A stretch of DNA of 64,000 nt from Streptomyces sp. SAT1. Its GTDB lineage: Bacteria > Actinomycetota > Actinomycetes > Streptomycetales > Streptomycetaceae. The position numbers were made by a program, and so were the translations under genes. Below, one piece after another: positions 42,772 through 52,134 of the stretch; position 1 is the stretch's first letter, and every line of letters starts with the position of its first letter. The notes under the pieces were generated by a model. That model saw only the letters and a list, made by a program, of their open reading frames with translations, was not told the DNA's origin and ran no database searches. Where the stretch lies: the NCBI RefSeq assembly GCF_001654495.1, contig NZ_CP015849.1, positions 2,951,501-3,015,500 of the forward strand. Reading direction: 5' to 3'.

Positions 42772-43617
42772 CTAACCCGCGTGCAGCATCAGGCCGATGC
42801 CCACGACCAGCAGGCCCGCCGCCGCGAGCCGGGGTGCGCCGAAGCGCTCCTTGAAGAAGACGGCGCCGATGGCCGCGCCGACCAGGATGGAGGACTCGCG
42901 CAGCGCGGAGACGGGCGCCAGGTCGGCGCGGGTCTGCGCCCACAGGACCATGCCGTACGCCGTCACGGACAGGGCGGCGCCGAGCAGGCCGAGGGCGGCG
43001 TGGGGGCGCAGCAGCGCGGCGGAGCGGCCGCGCCAGCGGGCGAGGGCGTACACCGGGACGGCCACGCCCTCGATGACCATGAGCCAGGCGATGTAGCCGA
43101 GGGACGACCCGGAGGCGCGTACGCCCAGGCCGTCCACGACCGTGTACGCGGCGATGGACAGACCGGTCGCGAGCGCGGCGCCGACCGCCGTCCAGTTCGG
43201 TCGGCGCCCGCGCAGCCCCCACAGCGCGACTCCGGTCAGCCCGGCGCAGGACAGCGCGATGCCGCCGGTCACCCACAGGTCCGGCACCTCGTGAGCGAAG
43301 ACGGCGGCCAGGACCGTGACGACGAGCGGTGCCGTGCCCCGGGCGATCGGGTAGGTCTGCCCGAAGTCACCGAGCCGGAAAGACGTCATCAGCAGGACGT
43401 AGTAGACGACGTGCAGCACCGCCGATATGCCGAGGTACGGCCATGCGCCGGCCGCCGGGAAGGCCGCGAACGGCGCCAGCGCCACGCCGATCAGCACCCC
43501 GCCGCCGGAGATGAGGGTGAACCCGACGAGCTTGTCGGGGATGCGGTGCGCGAGGGCGTTCCAGCAGGCGTGGGTGACCGCGGCCAGCAGGACGGCCGCG
43601 GTGACCAGCGGCGTCAC
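42772..43617 (-). CDS. EamA/DMT family transporter
   Basis: A 281-residue protein of about ten membrane helices in two EamA halves, a drug/metabolite transporter. The first half ends with YPIARGTAPLVVTVLAAVFAHEVP and the second with SALRESSILVGAAIGAVFFKERFG, the usual internal pseudo-repeat. GTG at 43617 overlaps the ybaK-type stop (GTGA), so the two are co-translated. The substrate is unknown. Confidence 0.88.
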   Translation of the reverse strand: MTPLVTAAVLLAAVTHACWNALAHRIPDKLVGFTLISGGGVLIGVALAPFAAFPAAGAWPYLGISAVLHVVYYVLLMTSFRLGDFGQTYPIARGTAPLVVTVLAAVFAHEVPDLWVTGGIALSCAGLTGVALWGLRGRRPNWTAVGAALATGLSIAAYTVVDGLGVRASGSSLGYIAWLMVIEGVAVPVYALARWRGRSAALLRPHAALGLLGAALSVTAYGMVLWAQTRADLAPVSALRESSILVGAAIGAVFFKERFGAPRLAAAGLLVVGIGLMLHAG

Positions 43618-44117
43618 GAAGCGCGCTCGCGCACGTCCACGAGGACGGCCCCGGCCCGCTCGGCCAGCTCCTTCGGGGCCATCGGGAAGACCGTGTGCGG
43701 AGTGCCCGCGGCGGCCCAGACCATGTCGTGCTCCAGCAGCGAGCGGTCGGCCAGCACCCGGGTCCGCGTCCGGTGCCCGAAGGGCGGCACCCCGCCGATG
43801 GCGTACCCGGTGGTCTCCCGTACGACGTCGGCCTTGGCGCGGGTGACCTGCTCCGCGCCCAGTTCCTCGCGGACGCGTTCCACGTCCACGCGGGAGGCGC
43901 CGTCCATGAGGACGAGCACCGGCACGCCGTCCGCGGCGAAGATCAACGACTTGCAGATCTGGCTCAGTTCGCAGCCGACCGCCGCCGCGGCCTCGGCGGC
44001 GGTGCGGGTGGCCTCGGGGAAGTGCCGCACCCGCCCGGCCAGCTCGTCGAGCCCCAGCTCAGTCAGGGCCGCGACGAAGCGCGGGTGGACGCCGGGGGTG
44101 CCGTTCGTCATCGTCAT
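43614..44117 (-). CDS. YbaK/EbsC family aminoacyl-tRNA deacylase-like protein
   Basis: A protein of about 167 residues with the YbaK fold, which hydrolyses mischarged aminoacyl-tRNA in trans. It shows the substrate-pocket lysine in CELSQICKSLIFAAD, VLVLMDGASRVD, TGYAIGGVPPFGH (family GG-PF-GH motif) and the end VWAAAGTPHTVFPMAPKELAE. TACCGT lies seven bases before ATG 44117, so a leaderless start is likely; ATG 44111 is an alternative. Confidence 0.88.
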   Translation of the reverse strand: MTMTNGTPGVHPRFVAALTELGLDELAGRVRHFPEATRTAAEAAAAVGCELSQICKSLIFAADGVPVLVLMDGASRVDVERVREELGAEQVTRAKADVVRETTGYAIGGVPPFGHRTRTRVLADRSLLEHDMVWAAAGTPHTVFPMAPKELAERAGAVLVDVRERAS

Positions 44118-44156
44118 GCCCGGCACGGTAGCGGTGCCCGCCCGCTCCCCGCGAAG

Positions 44157-44342
44157 TCATTCCCCGACGTACGCGAGGAAGTCCGCCCAGGAAGCGGGGG
44201 CGAGGGCGAGGCGCGGGGCCTCCGGACGCTTGGAGTCACGGACGTGGACCGCGGCAAGTGTGGTGGCCACCTCTACGCACTCGCCGGGCTCGCCGCTGCT
44301 GCTGTAGCTGCTCTTGGACCAGTGCAGTTCCGGCGTGCTCAT
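44157..44342 (-). CDS. DUF397 protein, copy 1
   Basis: A 61-residue DUF397 protein: ELHWSKSSYSSSGEPGECVEVA, VHVRDSK, then LALAPASWADFLAYV, all classic. It overlaps its upstream twin by four bases (ATGA). DUF397 genes in Streptomyces sit beside XRE regulators of the WhiJ type and are thought to work with them as developmental switch or toxin-antitoxin-like pairs. Confidence 0.9.
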   Translation of the reverse strand: MSTPELHWSKSSYSSSGEPGECVEVATTLAAVHVRDSKRPEAPRLALAPASWADFLAYVGE

Positions 44343-44539
44343 GCCGGGTGACCGCCCTCCACCGTGTGCGCGAGGAAACTCGTCCAGGCCGAGGGGGCCA
44401 CCGCCAGCCGGGCGGTGTCGGGGGCCTTGGAGTCACGGACGTGGATCGCAACGGGCGTACGGGCGACCTCGACGCAGTCGCCGGGCTCGCCGCTGTCGCT
44501 GTAGCTGCTCTTGAACCAGTGCAGTTCCGGCGTGCTCAT
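44339..44539 (-). CDS. DUF397 protein, copy 2
   Basis: A 66-residue tandem paralogue of the previous protein, sharing MSTPELHW, KSSYSDSGEPGDCVEVA and HVRDSK, with SAWTSFLAHTVEGGHPA at the end. Its ATG overlaps the stop of the XRE gene by four bases and its stop overlaps the next DUF397 start, so all three are coupled. Confidence 0.9.
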   Translation of the reverse strand: MSTPELHWFKSSYSDSGEPGDCVEVARTPVAIHVRDSKAPDTARLAVAPSAWTSFLAHTVEGGHPA

Positions 44540-45381
44540 AGTCTCCCCAGCGCTTGCTCGATAAAGGCTTGTGAGTCTCTCGGTGTGAGAGCCTGCGCCC
44601 GGATCATGCCATAGCGCAGTTCAAGGATTCGGAGGTCCTTGGGGTGTGAGACCGGGCGTCCGTTGAACGCACCGCTGGAACGTCCGATCGCCGTGCCGTC
44701 GGCGAACTTCAGCATCTGGATCCGCCCGGCCGTTCCAGCGTGCTCTTCCCGGTCGGTCGGCATGATCTGAAGCGTGACGTTCCTCAACTGGGACACCTCC
44801 AGAAGGTGTTCGAGCTGGCGACGCAGCACCATCCTCCCACCATAAGGACGTTCGAGAGTTACTTGTTCCTGGACGAAGCTGAGCGTGGGAGCAGGCACCC
44901 GCTCGAAGACGCACTTGCGTGCCATGCGGGCGGCGGTCTCCCGCTCGACGACTTCCTCCGCTAGCGCGGGCTGTGTCATCTCGAACAGCGTCCGCGCATA
45001 CTCCGGCGTCTGAAGCAACCCGTGGATGTTGTGGCTGCTGTAGAGCAGCATCTCCACCGCCCGCGCCTCCATGTCGGCCAGTTCCCGCACCTTCTTCGGA
45101 TACCGCGCCTTCCGCATGTCCTCCATGAACGCCCGCAGATGCCCCTGCGCCCGCAGTACCTGGTCCGCGCGGTCCAGGAACTCCGGGCGGGGGATCCGCG
45201 TCCCGTTCTCCATCTTGCGGATCATGTCCTCGCCGTAGCCCGTGATCTCCGCCAGATCGGCAGGGCGCATGCCCGCCGACTCGCGGCACACCCTGAGCAG
45301 GCGCCCCACCGCCTGGACCACCGGCTCGATCTCGTCGCCCGGTTCGACGTCCCAACCCGCCTCGTCCGCACCTTCGTTCAC
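44536..45381 (-). CDS. XRE family regulator with DUF5753 (WhiJ-like)
   Basis: A 281-residue regulator. The N-terminal helix-turn-helix is LLRVCRESAGMRPADLAEITGYGEDMIRKMENGTRIPRPEFL in pieces at about residues 28-70. The rest is DUF5753, with YSSHNIHGLLQTPEYARTLFEM, LSFVQEQVTLERPYG and TLQIMPTDREEHAG. This composition followed by DUF397 is a standard actinomycete gene pair; here DUF397 is doubled. ATG at 45381. Confidence 0.92.
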   Translation of the reverse strand: MNEGADEAGWDVEPGDEIEPVVQAVGRLLRVCRESAGMRPADLAEITGYGEDMIRKMENGTRIPRPEFLDRADQVLRAQGHLRAFMEDMRKARYPKKVRELADMEARAVEMLLYSSHNIHGLLQTPEYARTLFEMTQPALAEEVVERETAARMARKCVFERVPAPTLSFVQEQVTLERPYGGRMVLRRQLEHLLEVSQLRNVTLQIMPTDREEHAGTAGRIQMLKFADGTAIGRSSGAFNGRPVSHPKDLRILELRYGMIRAQALTPRDSQAFIEQALGRL

Positions 45382-45464
45382 GTCCCACCTCCGGTCGCAG
45401 CCCTACCCGTACAACGCCGGGGACGGCCCGGACAGCACGGGACAGCCCCCGGACAGAACGAAAA

Positions 45465-45493
45465 GGGCGCGGCCCCCGCAGGAAGCCGCGCCC
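45465..45493 (-). terminator. Terminator after the MMPL gene
   Basis: GGGCGCGGC (45465-45473) pairs with GCCGCGCCC (45485-45493). Read on the minus strand the hairpin is followed by TTTTCGTTC, giving a textbook intrinsic terminator 17 bases past the MMPL stop. Confidence 0.8.
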
Positions 45494-45509
45494 TCGTCCA
45501 CGTGTCCGG

Positions 45510-47732
45510 TCAGGCCAGGGCCGGTTCCCGGTCCTCCTCGCGGCCGTCCGCCGAGGACAGCGCGCGCAGGCCCTCGCCCTCGACGTCCACGTTGGGCAGC
45601 GCGCGGTCCAGCCACTTCGGCAGCCACCAGGCGCGGCGGCCGAGGAGGGCGAGGACCGCGGGGACGATGGCCATGCGGACGACGAACGCGTCGAAGAAGA
45701 CCGCGACGGCCAGGCCGAAGCCGATCATCTTGATCATCGACTCGCTGGAGCCGATGAACCCGGAGAAGACGGCGATCATGATGACCGCTGCGGCCGTGAC
45801 GACGCGCGCACCGTGCCGGAAGCCGGTCACCACGGCCTGCCGGGGCTGCTCGCCGTGGACGTACGCCTCCCGCATCCGGGTCACGAGGAAGACCTCGTAG
45901 TCCATGGCGAGGCCGAAGACGACACCCACCATGAAGATCGGCATCATCGACATGACCGGGCCGGTCTCCTCCACGCCCATCAGGCCGGACAGCCAGCCCC
46001 ACTGGAAGACCGCGACGACCGCGCCGAGCGCCGCCATCACCGACAGCAGGAAGCCGAGCGCCGCCTTCAGCGGGACCAGGACGGAGCGGAACACCACGAT
46101 CAGCAGCAGGAAGGCGAGTCCGACGACCAGCGCCAGGTACGGGAACAGGGCGTCGTTCAGCTTCTGCGAGACGTCGATGTTCATCGCCGTGGACCCGGTG
46201 ACCAGCACCTCGGCGTCCGTCTTGGCCTTGATGCCGCTGCCCGCGTCGCGGATGGCGTGCACCAGGTCCTCGGTGGTGGAGGAGGACGGCTTGGAGTTCG
46301 GTACGACGGTGATCGTCGCGGTGTCGCCGGCCTTGTTGGGCTGGGCCGGGGTCACCGTCACGACGTCCTTGAGGCCCTTGATGCTGTCGGTCACCTCGGT
46401 GAAGGCGGCCTTGGCGTCACCGCTCCCCTTGGCGTCGACGACGACCATCAGCGGGCCGTTGAAGCCGGGTCCGAAGCCCTCGGAGAGGAGGTCGTAGGCG
46501 CGGCGCTGGGTGGTGGACACCGGCTGGGAGCCGTCGTCCGGGAGGCCCAGTTCGAGGGAGGTGGCGGGCACCGCGGCGGCGCCCAGGCCGACCACGCCGA
46601 GCAGCAGCACGGCGACGGGACGGCGCACCACGAACCGGGCCCAGCGGGTGCCCATGTTGTCCCGGGCCGGCTGCTGTGCCTTCTTCGCGGCCCGGCCGCC
46701 GCCCAGCAGCCTGCTCTTCTCGCCGGTCGGCTTGATCCTGCGGCCGGCGTAGCCGAGCAGCGCCGGGATCATGGTGAGCGCGATCAGGACGGCGATGACG
46801 ACCGTGCCGGCCGCGGCGATGCCCATCTTCGTGAGCATCGGGATGTTGACGACGGAGAGGCCGACCAGGGCGATGACGACGGTGAGTCCGGCGAAGACCA
46901 CGGCGGAGCCCGCGGTGCCGGTGGCCCGGCCCGCCGCCTCCTCGCGGCTGTGGCCCTCGGCGAGTTCCGCGCGGTAGCGGGAGACGATGAACAGGGCGTA
47001 GTCGATGCCGACCGCGAGGCCGATCATCGAGGCGAGGATCGAGGTGGTGCTGCCCAGGTCGAGGGCGCTGGCGAGCGCGGTGACCGTGGAGACGCCGATG
47101 CCGACACCGATGATCGCGGTCAGCAGCGGCAGCCCGGCCGCCAGCAGCGAGCCGAAGGTGATGACGAGCACGACGGCGGCGATGGCGATGCCGATGACCT
47201 CGGTGGCCCCGGTCTCGGGCGCGGCGCTGAGCGCGTCACCGCCGATCTCCACGGTCAGCCCGGCGTCCCGCGCGTGCTGCGCGGCGTCCTTGAGCGCGGT
47301 GCGCGAGGAGTCCTCCAGCTCCATGCCGGAGACCTTGTACTTCACCGAGGTGTAGGCGACGGTGCCGTCCTTGCTGACGGCGTTGCCGGTGTAGGGGTCG
47401 GCGACGGAGGCGACCTCGGAGCCGTCCGACAGTTCCTTGACGGTCTTCTCGACGGTCGCCTTGTTCCCGGCGTCGGTCATCTTCCCGCTGCCGGGTGCCT
47501 TGAACACCACGCGGGCGGTGGCCCCGTCGGCGCTCGCCCCGGGGAAGCGCTGCTCCAGCAGGTCGAAGGCCTTCTGCGCCTCGGTGCCGGGGATCGAGAA
47601 GGACGTGTTGCCCGCGGGGGGCGCGGAGGCGGCGCCGACACCGGCGAGGGTCAGCAGCGCCACCCATATCAGCGCGACGAAGTGCCGTCGCCTGAAGGCG
47701 AGGCGTCCAAGTTTGTACAGGAACGTGGCCAC
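45510..47732 (-). CDS. MMPL family RND transporter
   Basis: A 740-residue exporter of the MMPL family. A basic N-terminus leads into helix 1 (FVALIWVALLTLAGVGAA). Two extracytoplasmic domains, after helix 1 and after helix 7, flank helix clusters, with family motifs VGIDYALFIVSRYRAEL, GLTVVIALVGLSVVNIPML and VVFGLAMDYEVFLVTRMREAY. Charged residues within the helices (GIDYAL, AMDYEV) are the proton path. It is probably repressed by the TetR gene 132 bases upstream on the same strand. The substrate, a lipid or drug, is unknown. Confidence 0.9.
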   Translation of the reverse strand: MATFLYKLGRLAFRRRHFVALIWVALLTLAGVGAASAPPAGNTSFSIPGTEAQKAFDLLEQRFPGASADGATARVVFKAPGSGKMTDAGNKATVEKTVKELSDGSEVASVADPYTGNAVSKDGTVAYTSVKYKVSGMELEDSSRTALKDAAQHARDAGLTVEIGGDALSAAPETGATEVIGIAIAAVVLVITFGSLLAAGLPLLTAIIGVGIGVSTVTALASALDLGSTTSILASMIGLAVGIDYALFIVSRYRAELAEGHSREEAAGRATGTAGSAVVFAGLTVVIALVGLSVVNIPMLTKMGIAAAGTVVIAVLIALTMIPALLGYAGRRIKPTGEKSRLLGGGRAAKKAQQPARDNMGTRWARFVVRRPVAVLLLGVVGLGAAAVPATSLELGLPDDGSQPVSTTQRRAYDLLSEGFGPGFNGPLMVVVDAKGSGDAKAAFTEVTDSIKGLKDVVTVTPAQPNKAGDTATITVVPNSKPSSSTTEDLVHAIRDAGSGIKAKTDAEVLVTGSTAMNIDVSQKLNDALFPYLALVVGLAFLLLIVVFRSVLVPLKAALGFLLSVMAALGAVVAVFQWGWLSGLMGVEETGPVMSMMPIFMVGVVFGLAMDYEVFLVTRMREAYVHGEQPRQAVVTGFRHGARVVTAAAVIMIAVFSGFIGSSESMIKMIGFGLAVAVFFDAFVVRMAIVPAVLALLGRRAWWLPKWLDRALPNVDVEGEGLRALSSADGREEDREPALA

Positions 47733-47864
47733 GTGGGCGTACTCCCGGTCAGGTCGTTGGGTGGATCAGGGCAGGGGTCATCAGCCCGACGACGTGAGCG
47801 GTGACGTCAGAAGGTGGGCTTGCTGAGGAGGAGGAGAGCTACTGAGGTGCCTGGGGAGGGCGGT

Positions 47865-48467
47865 TCAGGAGGTGGTGGGCACGCCGAGGGCGGGGAGCAC
47901 CACGGCGTCTATGTACGACCGCAGGAAGCCCTGGGTCGGCGGCTGGTCCTCGATCAGCGCCCGGACGACGAAGCCGCCGGCCAGCATGTGCACCACGAAG
48001 TCCAGCGCCGGGCAGTCCGGACGGATCTCGCCCCGGTCGACGGCCCGCTGGAGCAGCCGCTTGAACTCGGCCATCTCCGGTTCGATCAACTGCTCCCGGA
48101 AGGCCTGTCTGAGGTCCGGGTTGGAGTGCATCGCCATGGCCAGGCCCCGCATCAGCGCGGAGTTCTGCTCCATGGTGCAGTCGTCCTCGCGGCTCGTCAG
48201 CGCGTGCAGGTCGCCGCGGAGCGTGCCGGTGTCGGTGCCCTCCAGCTTCCCGGGCTTGCCGTGCCGCACGGCCCGCACGACCAGTTCGGCCTTGCCGCCC
48301 CACTGGCGGTAGAGCGTGGCCTTGCTGGAGCGTGTACGGGCGGCCACGGCGTCCATGGTGAGGGCGTCGTAACCGACCTCGCGGAGCAGGTCGAGGACGG
48401 CCGCGTACAGCTCGGCCTCGCGCTCGGGCGTGATCCGGCTCCGGCGCACCGCCGTCATCTCGGTCAT
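47865..48467 (-). CDS. TetR family transcriptional regulator
   Basis: A repressor of about 200 residues. The N-terminal HTH is ELYAAVLDLLREVGYDALTMDAVAARTRSSKATLYRQWGGKAELV; the C-terminal part fits TetR_C (AMAMHSNPDLRQAFREQLIEPEM, LLQRAVDRGEIRPD). ATG at 48467 has a GAAGG-type site; ATG 48458 is possible. Palindromic GTTTCGTACG elements lie in its upstream region, and it precedes the MMPL exporter. Confidence 0.9.
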   Translation of the reverse strand: MTEMTAVRRSRITPEREAELYAAVLDLLREVGYDALTMDAVAARTRSSKATLYRQWGGKAELVVRAVRHGKPGKLEGTDTGTLRGDLHALTSREDDCTMEQNSALMRGLAMAMHSNPDLRQAFREQLIEPEMAEFKRLLQRAVDRGEIRPDCPALDFVVHMLAGGFVVRALIEDQPPTQGFLRSYIDAVVLPALGVPTTS

Positions 48468-48496
48468 CCCGTCCGCCTTCCCGCTGTGCACGACAC

Positions 48497-48554
48497 GGTT
48501 TCGTACGACACGAATGTAGCGCACTCAGCTATCGAAACGAAACAGTTTCGTACG
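48497..48554. promoter_or_regulatory. Candidate TetR operators
   Basis: Two copies of GTTTCGTACG occur, near 48498 and at 48545. The second lies in a perfect 15-base palindrome ACGAAAC-A-GTTTCGT (48537-48551). They sit directly upstream of the TetR gene and of the tricorn gene's leader, as expected for autoregulation. Confidence 0.6.
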
Positions 48555-48682
48555 TGGGTTGGGTCACTTCTGTCGGATTCCCGTAAAGGAGTCCCCTGAG
48601 GGAGCCCCATGACTGCTCCGCAGTGCTCCGGAGTGCTCCCGGCGCGGTGCTCCGGTTGCCCGGCCCGGCACCCCGGCGAAGC

Positions 48683-51600
48683 ATGGAGGAGGTGAGCTAT
48701 CTGCGTATGCCGCACCTCAGCGGCGATCTGCTGTGCTTCGTGGCCGAGGACGACCTGTGGCTGGCGCCGCTCGACGGTGCGGGCCGGGCCTGGCGGCTCA
48801 CCGTGGACCGCACCAAGACCGGCCACCCCCGCTTCTCCCCCGACGGCCGCCACATCGCCTGCACCAGCTGGCGCAGCCTGGCACCCGAGATCCATCTGGT
48901 CCCGGTGGACGGCGGGCCCGCCCGGCAGCTGACGTACTGGGGCAGCTCCGACACCCAGGTGTGCGGCTGGACGCCGCCCGAGGAGGACGGGCACCGCGAG
49001 ATCCTCGCCGTCACCTCGCACGGCGAGCCGTTCTCCTACTTCACCTCGGCCTACAAGGTCGCCACCGACGGCTCCCCCGGCCGCAAACTGCCCTGGGGGC
49101 CGGTCGCCGACATCCAGGCCGCCGAGACCGGCGGCGAGCGCAGGACCCTGCTGCTGACCGGCACCCCGCCCCACGAACCCGCCTCCTGGAAGCGCTACCG
49201 CGGCGGCGCCACCGGCCGCCTCTGGCTGCACGGACAGCGGCTGCTGCCCGAGCTGAACGGCCATCTGGCCTGCCCGATGTTCGTCGGCGACCGGATCGCC
49301 TTCCTCTCCGACCACGAGGGCGTCGGCAACCTCTACTCCTGCGCCCCCGACGGCTCCGACCTGCGCCGCCACACCGACCACGACGCCTTCTACGCCCGGC
49401 ACGCCGCCGGGGACGGCCGGCGCGTGGTGTACCAGTGCGCGGGCGACCTGTGGATCGTGGACGACCTCTCCCCCGACTCGGTGCCGCGCCGCCTGGACGT
49501 ACGGCTCAGCGGGCCGCGCGCGGGCCGCCGCCGCCACCCCGTCCCGGCCGCCCAGAACCTGGACGGCCTCTCCGTGGACGAGACCGGCCGGGCCAGCGCG
49601 GTCGTCGTCCGCGGCTCCCTGTACTGGCTCACCCACCGTGACGGCCCCGCGCGCACCCTCACCGACACGCCCGGCGTCCGCGTCCGGCTCCCGGAGATGC
49701 TCGGCGCCGGCGGCCGGATCGCCTACGTCACCGACGCGGGCGGCGAGGACGCGGTGGAGATCGCCCAGCTGCCGCGCGCCACCGGGCCACGGCCGCCGCG
49801 CCGGATCGCCCAGGGCGAGCTGGGCCGGGTGCTGGAGATGGCCGCCGACCCCGACGGCGAACGGCTCGCCCTGGCCGCGCACGACGGACGGCTGCTGCTG
49901 CTCGACGTGACGGAGGAGGACGGCACGGAGACCGCCGACGGCGGCGGGCCCGGGGAGGCCGGTACGGACGACGGTGGCGGGACCGAAGCGCAGGCCGGCG
50001 GGGAGAACGGCACGCGGGACGAGGCAGCCCCGGCCCCCCGCGGCACCGTCACCGAACTCGTCCGCTCCGTCAACGGCCCCGTGCGCGACCTCGCGTTCTC
50101 CCCGGACGGCGCCTGGCTGACCTGGTCGCAGCCGGGGATCGGCCGGACACTGCGCCAGATCAGGCTGGCCCGCATCAAGGACGGCCTGGTCATCGACGTC
50201 ACCGACGGCCGCTTCGAGGACGAGAACCCCGTCTTCACCCGGGACGGCCGCTATCTGGCCTTCCTGTCCTGGCGCGGCTTCGACCCGGTGTACGACGTGC
50301 ACACCGGCGACCTGTCCTTCCCGCTCGGCTGCAAGCCCTATCTGGTCCCGCTGTCCTCCGCGACGCCCTCCCCGTTCGCGCTGAACCCGGAGGGGCGCCC
50401 GGCGGCGGGCGGGCTCGACCCGGTGGAGGACGAGGAGAACGGCGAGCCCGGCGCGGTCACCGTCGAGGTGGAGGGCCTGGAGAGCCGGGTGACGCCGTTC
50501 CCGGTCATCGCCTCCAAGTACTCGGCGCTCGCCCCGGTCGCGGGCGGCGGCCTGGTCTGGCAGCGCTGGCCGATCTCCGGCGCGCTCGGGGAGACGTTCG
50601 CCAACCCGGACGACACGACCGGCAGGCCCACCCTGGAGTACTTCCACATCAGCAAGGCGAAGAAGTCCGAACTCGTCGGCCACCTCGACTGGTTCGCGGT
50701 CAGCGGCGACGGCACCCGGCTGGTCGTGGTCGACGAGGGCGAGCTGCGCGCGGTGCCCTCCACCGAGCCGGGCGACAGCGACACCACGACCTGGATCGAC
50801 CTGCGCCGGATCCTGCACGTCGTCGACCCGGGCGCCGAGTGGAGCCAGGCGTACGAGGAGGCCGGGCGGCTGATCCGGGCGTACTTCTGGGAGCCGCGGA
50901 TGTGCGGCATCGACTGGGACGGGGTGCTCGCCCAGTACCGGCCGCTGGTCGAACGGGTCGCCTCCCCCGACGAGTTCGCCGATCTGCTGCGCGAGGTGCT
51001 GGGCGAACTGGGCACCTCCCACGCCTATGTCGCCGCCGCCCGCCGCAACGAGGGCCCCGCGCACTACCAGCGCTGGCAGGGCCTGCTCGGCGCCGACCTG
51101 GTGCCGCGCGAGGAGGGCTGGACCGTCCGCCGGATCCTGCCCGGCGACTCCTCCGACTCGCGCGCCCGCTCGCCGCTGGCCGGCACCGGCATCCGCGCGG
51201 GCGCCGTGCTGACCCATGTCGACGGACGGCCGGTCGACCCGGTGACGGGCCCCTGGCCGCTGCTGGCCGGGTCCGGCGGTACGACGGTGGAGCTGACGTT
51301 CTCGCCCGCGGGCGGACAGGGACCGGCCCGCCGGGTCGCGATCGTCCCGCTGGTCGACGACCGGCCGCTGCGCTACCAGGACTGGGTCGCCAAACGCCGG
51401 GCGGTCACCCGTGAGTTGAGCGACGGCAGGTGCGGCTATCTGCACATCCCCGACCTGGGCGGCTCCGGCTGGGCGCAGTTCATCCGGGACGTGCGCATGG
51501 AGATGTCCCGGCCCGCGCTCATCGTGGACGTACGCGGCAACGCGGGCGGCAACATCAGCGAACTGGTCATCGAGAAGCTGACCCGGACCATCCTCGGCTG

Positions 51601-52057
51601 GGACCTGACCCGCGACGCCCAGCCGGTCTCGTACACCTCCAACGCGCCGCGCGGCCCGATCGTGGCCCTCGCCGACGAGGCGACCAGCTCCGACGGCGAC
51701 ATGATCACGGCCGCGATCAAGCTGCTGGAGCTGGGTCCGGTGGTCGGCCAGCGCACCTGGGGCGGCGTGGTCGGCATGACCGGGCGGCACCGGCTCGGCG
51801 ACGGCACGGTGATCACGGTGCCGATGAACGCGGCCTGGTTCGACGCGTACGGCTGGTCCGTGGAGAACCACGGCGTCGAGCCCGACATCGAGGCGCTGCG
51901 CACCCCGCTGGACTGGGCCGAGGGCCGGCACGTCGAGATGGACCGGGCCATCGAACTGGCCCTGGAACTCCTGGCGTCGCACCCGGCCGCGACCCCGCCC
52001 GGCTACGGCGGCGTGCCCGACCTCGCCCGTCCGAAGCTGCCGCCGCGGCAGACCTGA
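48683..52057 (+). CDS. Tricorn protease homologue (S41 family)
   Basis: A giant cytoplasmic serine peptidase of about 1124 residues that trims peptides released by other proteases. The N-terminal half has beta-propeller blades (HPRFSPDGRHIACTSW, NPVFTRDGRYLAFLSW). An Asp/Glu/Gly-rich insert lies near residues 415-450 (TADGGGPGEAGTDDGG). The core follows with catalytic H780 after S779 (GTSHAYV), a PDZ-like region (GIRAGAVLTHVDG), nucleophile S1003 in ATSSDGDM and E1066 in NHGVEPDIE, matching the tricorn tetrad. ATG at 48683 is my choice; GTG 48692 is close by. Confidence 0.9.
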   Translation: MEEVSYLRMPHLSGDLLCFVAEDDLWLAPLDGAGRAWRLTVDRTKTGHPRFSPDGRHIACTSWRSLAPEIHLVPVDGGPARQLTYWGSSDTQVCGWTPPEEDGHREILAVTSHGEPFSYFTSAYKVATDGSPGRKLPWGPVADIQAAETGGERRTLLLTGTPPHEPASWKRYRGGATGRLWLHGQRLLPELNGHLACPMFVGDRIAFLSDHEGVGNLYSCAPDGSDLRRHTDHDAFYARHAAGDGRRVVYQCAGDLWIVDDLSPDSVPRRLDVRLSGPRAGRRRHPVPAAQNLDGLSVDETGRASAVVVRGSLYWLTHRDGPARTLTDTPGVRVRLPEMLGAGGRIAYVTDAGGEDAVEIAQLPRATGPRPPRRIAQGELGRVLEMAADPDGERLALAAHDGRLLLLDVTEEDGTETADGGGPGEAGTDDGGGTEAQAGGENGTRDEAAPAPRGTVTELVRSVNGPVRDLAFSPDGAWLTWSQPGIGRTLRQIRLARIKDGLVIDVTDGRFEDENPVFTRDGRYLAFLSWRGFDPVYDVHTGDLSFPLGCKPYLVPLSSATPSPFALNPEGRPAAGGLDPVEDEENGEPGAVTVEVEGLESRVTPFPVIASKYSALAPVAGGGLVWQRWPISGALGETFANPDDTTGRPTLEYFHISKAKKSELVGHLDWFAVSGDGTRLVVVDEGELRAVPSTEPGDSDTTTWIDLRRILHVVDPGAEWSQAYEEAGRLIRAYFWEPRMCGIDWDGVLAQYRPLVERVASPDEFADLLREVLGELGTSHAYVAAARRNEGPAHYQRWQGLLGADLVPREEGWTVRRILPGDSSDSRARSPLAGTGIRAGAVLTHVDGRPVDPVTGPWPLLAGSGGTTVELTFSPAGGQGPARRVAIVPLVDDRPLRYQDWVAKRRAVTRELSDGRCGYLHIPDLGGSGWAQFIRDVRMEMSRPALIVDVRGNAGGNISELVIEKLTRTILGWDLTRDAQPVSYTSNAPRGPIVALADEATSSDGDMITAAIKLLELGPVVGQRTWGGVVGMTGRHRLGDGTVITVPMNAAWFDAYGWSVENHGVEPDIEALRTPLDWAEGRHVEMDRAIELALELLASHPAATPPGYGGVPDLARPKLPPRQT

Positions 52058-52066
52058 GGTCCCGGC

Positions 52067-52107
52067 AGCCGCATGGGGTGCCCCGGTGCACGGGACACCC
52101 CACGGCT
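52067..52107 (+). terminator. Terminator after the tricorn gene
   Basis: A long interrupted hairpin: AGCCG/CGGCT (52067-52071 and 52103-52107), TGGGGTG/CACCCCA (52074-52080 and 52096-52102) and an inner CCCG/CGGG. It starts ten bases after the stop codon and also faces the minus-strand gene at 52135. Confidence 0.65.
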
Positions 52108-52134
52108 CAGCAACGGTCCACGGAGCGCGGCGAG

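Noticed and set aside
48464..51982. A 1172-residue open frame on the minus strand
   Set aside because: It lies entirely antisense to the tricorn protease, has low-complexity Arg/Gly/Ala composition and overlaps the TetR start. High GC creates such long shadow frames; similar ones at 33990-35912 minus, 8981-12043 plus and 14190-16016 plus were dropped for the same reason.
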